Part shown: positions 16,990 to 22,684 of the stretch, one piece after another | Layout: each line of letters begins with the position of its first letter | Position numbering within the stretch: the first letter of the stretch is position 1 | Assembly: GCA_011947345.1 (NCBI GenBank) | Contig: JAAVTG010000311.1 | Span: 1 to 22,684 of the forward strand | Reading direction: 5' to 3' | Length of the DNA stretch: 22,684 nucleotides | Source: Phytophthora quininea | Lineage: Eukaryota > Oomycota > Peronosporomycetes > Peronosporales > Peronosporaceae | Program-made: the position numbers and the translations under genes | The notes under the pieces: generated by a model | The model's input: only the letters and a program-made list of their open reading frames with translations | The model's database searches: none | What the model was told of the DNA's origin: nothing

Positions 16990-18508
16990 CTAGGACTGCT
17001 CTTGAGAGGCTTTAAACATGACAAATTCGTCTACAACGGACTCGTCCGAACTCAAGATGTACTTCCACGACAGTGTCGAGCGGTTCGCCTCCAGTATGGA
17101 GTACCCGAAATGCTTGTAATCTTTCACGGCATTCCATTCAGCGGTGTGTTTTGGGGGATTGACATTCCTCGACCTGGCCAGCTCCGCCGGTGAGGATATG
17201 TACAGGTGCCTGCGGGTTATCGTAGATCTTGAAGTCATCCGACACTCCGTCCATCACGGCCTCGTTATTTGCAACGGGGAATTGCCGCTCGTAGTAATGT
17301 TTGTGGCCTGTCAGCACGACATCCACCTCGTACTTGATCAAGAGTTCTTCGAAAGCTGTCTGAATCGAAGCAGTCTGCTCGATAGGCCTCCCAAACTCAG
17401 AGTCAAGAACACTGTAGATCGGACGGTGTAGGCCGACAAAGATCCACGGCACGTTCGCACGGTTCGCGTCTGCCTTCTTGAGGTCAGCTTCCAACCAGCT
17501 CAATTGGTCGCCAAACTCTCCGTTGCCGGTCCAAGGTGTGAACTCGTTCGTCGGTGCATCCGGAAGTCCGACTCGGATGACAGTGACGTGAAGTGAATCG
17601 GGCCGTGGTCGAATGAATACCACATATTCAAGGCCCCTTCGCTCTCTTCGTAAGGCATTTTGAAGCGTGTGTTGTACGCTGTGTAATTGCCCAGAGCCTT
17701 CGCCTTGCGCCGCGATACCATGCAGTACGGAGAGTGGCATTCAGCCTCGTGGTTTCCCACCAGCACCATGTACGGGACGCTGCTCATCACTGGCATCAGC
17801 GAGTTCATCCACTTGTTGTACACTTCTTCGTAGAAGAAACCGGTGGCTTGCGACTTGACCAGAAAGTCGGTGTCAGCGTACGAGATATCGCCAAGGTGGT
17901 AGATGAGATCCACATCCTCTAACGTCATCTTGTTCAAGTTCGAAATGGTGTTCACCGAGTTTTTCCATCTCCAAGATCTCCATACACCACAACTTTGAAC
18001 GTGCTCTCATCCATCGACTCCCGTGCCGTCATGAACGAGCTGATATCGCTTCTGTATGCTTTGTGGCGTCGGCTGCCGACCTTATAGTAGTATTTAGTCC
18101 TCGGAGACAGTCCAGATATGGTGGCGTGGTGGTGGAATAAGTTGTAAGAGTCATCCTTGTAGTAACTCACACTCGAAACCGGCGTGTCGACTAACTCTAG
18201 GGCTTTCTTGGACCTGCCAACCCACACGGCGCTGTCGGCCACCTCTTCGAACGTTGCCCAAGACACTGTCATGCCAGTTCCGGTTTGTTTGCCAGCGAAA
18301 GCTAGGTGGATCTGCTGCGGAAAAAGTTGGTTCCTGGCTTGACTCGGCACGACTGGTTGGACGTGAGGTCTCCGAGGTTGAAATTGAACTCGCACAGGTC
18401 TTCGGGCTCGCAGATGTCGAGGTCCGTGTTGCGGTGGCACGTGGTGTCATCGACTATTGTATTAGCCAGCGTGACTCCAGCAAGCGCCAGCAGAACGATG
18501 GCGTTCAT
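16990..18508 (-). CDS. Secreted purple acid phosphatase (four one-base breaks)
   Basis: About 506 residues once four frame breaks are allowed: a missing base near 18321-18325 (A run on +), 17960-17964 (T run), 17561-17563 (CGG), and an extra base (or two missing) near 17149-17160. It starts MNAIVLLALAGVTLANT, a signal peptide. An N-terminal fibronectin-like domain follows (IHLAFAGKQTGTGMTVSW, ISGLSPRTKYYYKVG). The metallophosphatase core has every purple acid phosphatase block: YGDLGDG, LGDISYAD (17872-17892), VGNHE (near 17746), VGLHRPIYS and TGHKHYYER (17287-17310). The C-terminus HFGYSILEANRSTLSWKYIL and VVDEFVM is typical. These enzymes carry Fe(III) plus a divalent metal and release phosphate from monoesters outside the cell or in vacuoles. 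The breaks are most likely sequencing errors. Confidence 0.93.
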
Positions 18509-19005
18509 CCTTGACCCGGCAGTGTGGTGGCGATGTCAACGATTGCCAAGTGAGGAGAGCGATTTTAATCACCAGCTGGCAACGTGTTTTCAAATGAACA
18601 CGAATGCGATGGGCACGAATAAAGTCGGCGAGTTAGTTTACGAGGAAATTCCTATCCGGTAATTCAGTGGATTTGATGTGTAAACTGCTGTTTCTTTTGA
18701 GCGAGTTTGCTGCAGTTCGATAGCCATGTTATTTCTCCATCGTAAAGGTGACTACGAAGTGGTTACTGCTTCGCTGACACAGTTGCCACCGCCAACTTCG
18801 CTTCGCAGTTGCCACGCCGACTTCGCTTCGCTCGTGGCCAGAGTACTGTGCATTCACTGAAGAGCGCAATTATCACCATCAATTAAGACAAGCGAAAATC
18901 ACTGGAAATTCCTCGCTGGTTTACGGAACGGTTGCAAATGGAGGCAAGGCCTGTTAGGATGTGTACTGTGCCAGAGAGACTTCGTGTCTCCACAAAATGC
19001 TCCAC
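18509..19005. other. Intergenic, promoter of the phosphatase and 3' flank of the bZIP gene
   Basis: No supported gene. It holds an imperfect 25-bp tandem repeat (18782-18832). Upstream promoter elements of the phosphatase presumably lie in 18509-18700; I see no clear TATA or CCAAT box. Open frames here are short. Confidence 0.5.
18782..18832. repeat. Imperfect 25-bp tandem repeat
   Basis: Two adjoining units, GTTGCCACCGCCAACTTCGC followed by TTCGCA, and GTTGCCACGCCGACTTCGCT followed by TCGCT. Each contains CTTCGCTTCGC. Two copies only; no function assigned. Confidence 0.7.
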
Positions 19006-20393
19006 TCAGATGAGTTCTTGAATTGCTGTCAAGTTGTTGAAGATGCTACCGTCGAACAAACTCCCCTTTACTGTCTCGAACACCAGTGAATCCGCAACTC
19101 GAGCACCAACTTCGCTCACTCGCGAGAATCGCTCAACGTCCGGTGGCAGCTCCGAGGAGGGAATCGTATGAATTTTCGTACAAACGTAGCGGCACACAAC
19201 ACGATCCGCCCCGTCATCGCACACTTCTGGCCGCACAAGAAGTCTGGGACAACACAAGTTATCGTCAAAGCAAAGTACAGCAGCAACAACAAGATGGCAC
19301 TTACGCTCCAACGGTGCATCGCTTCACGGTGGCAGTCTTCTTGAATGGGTGCGACTCGTCGTCGTCAACGTAGTCCCACAGGAAAACGAGTTCCTTTTCG
19401 CCAACTTGGCAGTACGACATATCTCGACTCTCAACCATCACGTGCTCATTCGACGTGCTGCTCTGAAACCGGTTCTCCGTGACGCGGTACTGGATGTTGG
19501 ACGTTGTCGACAACACGTCAAATTGCTGCACGGACGAGCTCGTCAGGGAGTAGCTAGGCCAAATGACGCCGCAGGTTGCAATGGCGTTGCTTGCTGCTTG
19601 AAAAACCTTGTACGCATTGGAGGTGTCCAGCGCGTAGACTGCAACGGAGGTGACGCCGAATGAAGACGCATCGACACTCAGCGGCATCCACTTGAAACTT
19701 GGCGTGGTGTACGGACGAATGCTCGCAGTCTCGTGCTCGAGAATCCGTGATGCGAAATTCAATTTATCTTTCGTGCAGACCGCTTCTAGCGCGCGTGCAC
19801 GGGAACCAGCATCGATCGGCAAGTGTACTGGCGAATGCAGGAAGTGGCTCATATTTAGCCCAACTTTCTTGGGTGAGCCGACGGCGTCTTGGAGACTTCG
19901 AGCATACGCATTCTTGATGTATAAATCTCGCCGCAGAGTCTTGTTCTGCACCTCGGCCTGTTCCCGTTTGCGCGCTCTGTGGAAGCAGCGTGTTCCCATT
20001 GACTCGAAAGCTGGTCCAACCCTGGGCGCTGCTGCTTGTGGCGCAATATCTCGAGGCGGTCTGTCAGCTCAAGCTCTTCTGCCTTCAACGTTGTCATTTC
20101 CGCCTGACAATTGATCGTACTTGGAGTATTAAGCTTTTGTGAGTTCCCGTCAGAATGCTGCCGTCCCCACCTTTTGCGCTCTCGTAGCCGACGAGAATTG
20201 TTTGCGTGCTGCAGCCGTCTCCTCTCCTTCCTGGCTGCTGGAGACAGCTCATGGTTTCGCTTTTTCTTGTGGTTGGTTGGTTCTGCACCGCGCTCGTCCG
20301 AAGGAGTGGCCGAGACGGCGGTGCTGGTCTTGGCGTCCTCGATCACGTCCGGAACAAGGCCACGTCGTCGAGCCAGGAAGGGAGGCCGTCCAT
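19006..20393 (-). CDS. bZIP protein with C-terminal START-like region, oomycete M96-like, three exons (three frame breaks)
   Basis: I place the start at 20393 (MDGLPSWLDDVALF), not at an upstream in-frame ATG. Breaks by one base: near 20349-20352 (CCGG), at the exon 1 end near 20171 (A run), and near 19983 (AA). Introns 20170-20104 (67 bp) and 19304-19244 (61 bp, GTAAGT, phase 2); total 420 residues with the three bases. The basic region contains LQHANNSRRLRERK (N-x7-R); across the first splice it runs into AEMTTLKAEELELTDRLEIL, with leucines at heptad spacing. The latter half (YALDTSNAYKVFQAASNAI, then NIQYRVTENRF, FLWDYVDDDESHPF) resembles the START-like part of the large oomycete family often labelled M96 mating-specific. 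Likely a nuclear transcription factor. The family assignment is from memory; the bZIP pattern is seen. Confidence 0.72.
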
Positions 20394-20404
20394 CGTGGAA
20401 GCAA

Positions 20405-20440
20405 AGAGTGAAATGACAAACCGAATGTAAGCAAATCGGC
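20405..20440 (-). promoter_or_regulatory. Possible oomycete initiator for the bZIP gene
   Basis: On the minus strand, TTTGTCATTTCACTCTTTGC lies about 12-30 bases before the ATG at 20393. Oomycete core promoters commonly have a (C/T)TCATT-pyrimidine initiator close to the start codon, and this matches well. No transcript data, so inference. Confidence 0.35.
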
Positions 20441-20540
20441 ATGTGGCGATCAGCCCACACGTGACCATACAGTCTTGGCCACCAAAGTCTGGATAATATT
20501 TGCATTGAATAAACGATATCCTCTAGCTAGGATGCGCGTC

Positions 20541-21743
20541 CTACTTAAACTTCATCTCTGCGTCCATGATGTGGCCGTTGCCGTGGGCCTTCAGGCGCTT
20601 GAGGCCGATGATGAGGCAGATGTTGATCGGGATGAGGAAAAGCCCCGCCAGGAACAGCATGAGCGCGATCATCGTCAGCGACGGCATCAACTTACTGCAG
20701 AGCGCCTCGTAGATCGAGTCGTAGCCGTAGACGAGGAAGTGGCAGTGCATGGCGTCTTCGAACTCGCCCACGTACTTGATGAGGTTGCTCTGCAGATTGT
20801 CCTTGATAGTGTTGATGTCGGTGTTCAGCTCCGTGATGTTGCTCTTGAAGACGTCCGTAAAGTTAGAGACCACCGTCACGTTCTGGTGGAGTTGTTCGAC
20901 AAAGCTGTGGATGCTTCCCTTGACACTGGCCATACTGGCCAGCAAACCGTAGGTCTCGCCCATGAAGACCGAAAACAGGCACGGGTTGGTGTGGTGTGAG
21001 CACCGGAACGCCTGTCCGTTGCTGCCCGTGGATGTAGCGGGGCATGCGACGTCGTAGTTGGTGTACCGCGAGATGATAAACTGAACAGGTGTCTGGCTCG
21101 AGGATGCTTGCTGTGCACCAACATCGACCCAAGGTTGCAAGATGTTGGGCACGGTGTAAGTATCTTGAGGGTTGCACGTTCCAGAGCTCTGCTTGGTGTA
21201 CGAGTTGACGGTTGTCAATGCTTGGGCGTACTTGGTGTCGTCGAACGGGAATGTGGAATCGTTGGTGTTCATGATGGTGGTGGAGAAGTTGTCGAGCTGA
21301 GAGAAGTCCAACATCGACGTCAAATTCAGGGCAGGAAACTGAACGCCACCGCGAGCAAATTCGAGCTTGGACGAGAGATTGAGCGTGTCGATCAGCGAGC
21401 TGTCGTTGAAGCAGGCGTCGACGATCTCGCCCTTGGACTCTCCGACTGCTACCGTCCAGTTCTGAGAGAAGATGGTCGTAACCTCGCACACGTCTCCCAA
21501 CACGACGCCGATTGCGATGAAGATGGCGCTGATGATGAACGTCAGGAAGAGCACAATGAATCCGAGGAAGTAGGCGATGTGGATAATGTTGGCCAAAGGC
21601 TTGAGCGGTGTGAGGCCGAAGAGAATGCCGACGAAACCAATCACCACGACGAGGAGGGCCAACAAGAACAGAGCCATGACCGCGATTCCGAGCTTGTCAC
21701 GATAGCTTGTGAACGTCGAGTCGTACTTGGTCACGTTGCCGTT
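20541..21743 (-). CDS. Multi-pass membrane protein with large glycosylated loop (5' end unresolved)
   Basis: The frame is open from 21743 down to the TAA at 20541, about 400 codons. Three hydrophobic segments are visible: VMALFLLALLVVVIGFVGIL, IIHIAYFLGFIVLFLTFIIS with the following IFIAIGVVLG, and, near the C-terminus, MIALMLFLAGLFLIPINICL. Between the second and third is a ~260-residue loop with several Cys (NPQDTYTV; FRCSHHTNPC; MHCHF) and many N-x-S/T sites, so it is probably extracellular. The paired N-terminal segments and long Cys-rich loop recall tweety or prominin-like proteins, but I cannot assign either. No ATG precedes the conserved-looking CNGNVTKYDSTF; the coding sequence meets the tRNA repeat at 21744, so the true first exon is missing, displaced or spliced from upstream. 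Confidence 0.75.
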   Translation of the reverse strand, partial: NGNVTKYDSTFTSYRDKLGIAVMALFLLALLVVVIGFVGILFGLTPLKPLANIIHIAYFLGFIVLFLTFIISAIFIAIGVVLGDVCEVTTIFSQNWTVAVGESKGEIVDACFNDSSLIDTLNLSSKLEFARGGVQFPALNLTSMLDFSQLDNFSTTIMNTNDSTFPFDDTKYAQALTTVNSYTKQSSGTCNPQDTYTVPNILQPWVDVGAQQASSSQTPVQFIISRYTNYDVACPATSTGSNGQAFRCSHHTNPCLFSVFMGETYGLLASMASVKGSIHSFVEQLHQNVTVVSNFTDVFKSNITELNTDINTIKDNLQSNLIKYVGEFEDAMHCHFLVYGYDSIYEALCSKLMPSLTMIALMLFLAGLFLIPINICLIIGLKRLKAHGNGHIMDAEMKFK

Positions 21744-21751
21744 GCACAGAC

Positions 21752-21755
21752 AAAA
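21752..21755 (-). terminator. Pol III terminator of initiator tRNA-Met, copy 1
   Basis: TTTT on the minus strand, three bases after the tRNA discriminator base. A run of four T is the usual RNA polymerase III stop. Confidence 0.75.
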
Positions 21756-21757
21756 GA

Positions 21758-21829
21758 TAGCACTTGTTGGTCTCGATCCAACGACCTTTGGGTTATGAGC
21801 CCAACACGCTTCCTCTGCGCCAAAGTGCT
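21758..21829 (-). tRNA. Initiator tRNA-Met (CAT), copy 1
   Basis: 72 bases with discriminator A, read on the minus strand. Acceptor AGCACTT pairs fully with AAGTGCT; D stem GCGC/GCGT; anticodon stem TTGGG/CCCAA around CTCATAA (anticodon CAT); T stem GTTGG/CCAAC. The hallmarks of eukaryotic initiator are all present: A1-U72 pair, three G-C pairs in the anticodon stem, and T loop ATCGAGA (A54 in place of T54, and A60). It is therefore the start-codon tRNA and not the elongator. The internal B box is the variant GGATCGAGACC, as expected for initiator genes. Confidence 0.94.
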
Positions 21830-22299
21830 AGCTCTAACTCACTCATCCCACTCGACACAAAAATCGCGCAAACGCGCACCAAACCTACACGCGCACAACC
21901 ACGCGCTCTCCAGCTGCGAGATGCTACCATCGCCACCTCTCTCGGCCCTCTGTGTCCCCAGAAATCGCCCGTCAAACGCGCCAAACCGGTATCGATACGG
22001 GGACCTCCGCCTCGTCACGCGCTTCCGCACGCTGTTTACGAGCGCTGAAACAACGGCTACGTCCCAGGACGTCCCACACACTATATGGGTCTGTTCTTGC
22101 GTCAGAGGCGCGCAGCGGAACTCACAGCGTGAACGCGCGTCGAGTGTCGTGGACACAAGCCCGGCCAACACCAACGCTCGCTGCAGCGTCCCTCCGACCA
22201 ACACGTCGTCCCTGAGTGACGGTAGCCGTGTGCTAGGACCCTCGAGCGTGCCTGTGGGTCTAATTTCTCTCCTTTCGATGCGGCGAGCTGCAAAAAGAG

Positions 22300-22684
22300 G
22301 CACAGACAAAAGATAGCACTTGTTGGTCTCGATCCAACGACCTTTGGGTTATGAGCCCAACTTCCTCTGCGCCAAAGTGCTAGCTCTAACTCACTCATCC
22401 CACTCGGACACAAAATCGCGCAAACGCGCACCAAACCTACACGCGCACAACCACGCGCTCTCCAGCTGCGAGATGCTACCATCGCCACCTCTCTCGGCCC
22501 TCTGTGTCCCCAGAAATCGCCCGTCAAACGCGCCAAACCGGTATCGATACGGGGACCTCCTGCCTCGTCACGCGCTTCCGCACGCTGTTTACGAGCGCTG
22601 AAACAACGGCTACGTCCCAGGACGTCCACACACACTATATGGGTCTGTTCTTGCGTCAGAGGGCGCGCAGCGGAACTCACAGCG
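22300..22684. repeat. 556-bp tandem repeat, unit 2 (runs off the window)
   Basis: Second unit, matching 21744-22130 apart from several small indels and a four-base loss inside the tRNA. The window ends inside it, so the array may continue. Confidence 0.85.
22314..22381 (-). tRNA. Initiator tRNA-Met copy 2, missing four bases of the D arm
   Basis: Identical to copy 1 except that GCGT, the 3' strand of the D stem (bases 22-25), is absent, leaving 68 bases. The acceptor, anticodon and T arms are perfect. Without these bases the D stem cannot form, so the product would be expected to be non-functional, unless the loss is an assembly error. A TTTT terminator follows at about 22308-22311. Confidence 0.8.

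Larger units (their letters stand above)
21744..22299. repeat. 556-bp tandem repeat, unit 1
   Basis: Starts GCACAGACAAAAGATAGCAC and repeats from 22300. It contains an initiator tRNA-Met gene near its left end and otherwise no recognisable gene. Units differ by several one-base indels and by four bases in the tRNA. An exact 10-bp palindrome, GTATCGATAC, lies near 21991. Sequence after ~22130 in this unit cannot be compared because the window ends. Confidence 0.88.

Noticed and set aside
20475..20999. 174-codon plus-strand frame rich in Val, Asp and Arg
   Set aside because: Exact antisense of the membrane-protein gene, which has clear hydrophobic segments and a consistent frame on the other strand.
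21839..22309. 156-codon minus-strand open frame in the tandem repeat, and the similar one at 22102-22680
   Set aside because: They overlap the tRNA unit, change between the two units because of small indels, and show no recognisable motif.
21108..22316. 402-codon plus-strand open frame
   Set aside because: It runs antisense through the membrane-protein gene and then through both tRNA units. Its composition (Asp, Glu, His, Arg-rich) is typical of the complement of a GC-rich gene.
1..22684. CRISPR array, bacterial operon or phage content
   Set aside because: No regularly spaced repeats; spliceosomal introns and eukaryotic initiator tRNA show a nuclear eukaryotic sequence.

Overview
This window looks like nuclear DNA of an oomycete, most likely a Phytophthora or downy-mildew relative. 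The evidence is compact genes with short introns (about 56-127 bp, GTACGT, GTACGG, GTGAGT or GTAAGT donors), closely spaced divergent gene pairs, an oomycete-style bZIP protein, a Crypton tyrosine-recombinase transposon and a multicopy membrane-protein family. The species call is inference; the gene content is read from the sequence.

Layout. Positions 1-124 are an inverted copy of the upstream region of a repeated membrane-protein gene whose body lies off the left edge. Positions 125-1659 hold no gene I can support. Then come an unrecognised Ser-rich protein with a Cys/His-rich C-terminal part (1660-3726, +), an LC8-type dynein light chain (3813-4163, +) and a four-exon COQ7-like gene (4278-5133, -). 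Positions 5230-12504 are an accessory block: two near-identical copies of a polytopic membrane-protein gene (5275-7050 and 10737-12514) separated by a Crypton (7314-10668), which is itself split by a solo LTR (7966-8916). A housekeeping stretch follows: LSM8 (-) divergent from a small coiled-coil protein (+), Aurora kinase (-) divergent from MUS81 (+), then three minus-strand genes: a secreted purple acid phosphatase, a bZIP/START-like protein and a multi-pass membrane protein. The right end is a 556-bp tandem repeat carrying initiator tRNA-Met.

Main structural result. The Crypton lies between two AATCATT heptamers, and the uninterrupted target site is present in inverted orientation at 62-68. 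The LTR inside it has TGTGG/CCACA ends and a GATT duplication. Taking out the LTR plus one GATT rejoins the recombinase reading frame exactly. The order is therefore gene-family spread, then Crypton insertion upstream of the right-hand gene copy, then LTR insertion and its collapse to a solo LTR.

Main caution. Many coding genes here, including ones expected to be essential (Aurora, MUS81), are broken by one-base frameshifts, and nearly all look like a missing base, often in a short homopolymer. In each case, allowing one base per break gives a total coding length divisible by three. I read this as a raw sequence or assembly with homopolymer-contraction errors rather than a run of pseudogenes. 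The exceptions are the nonsense codon in membrane-protein copy 1 and the catalytic substitutions in the Crypton, which are base changes.
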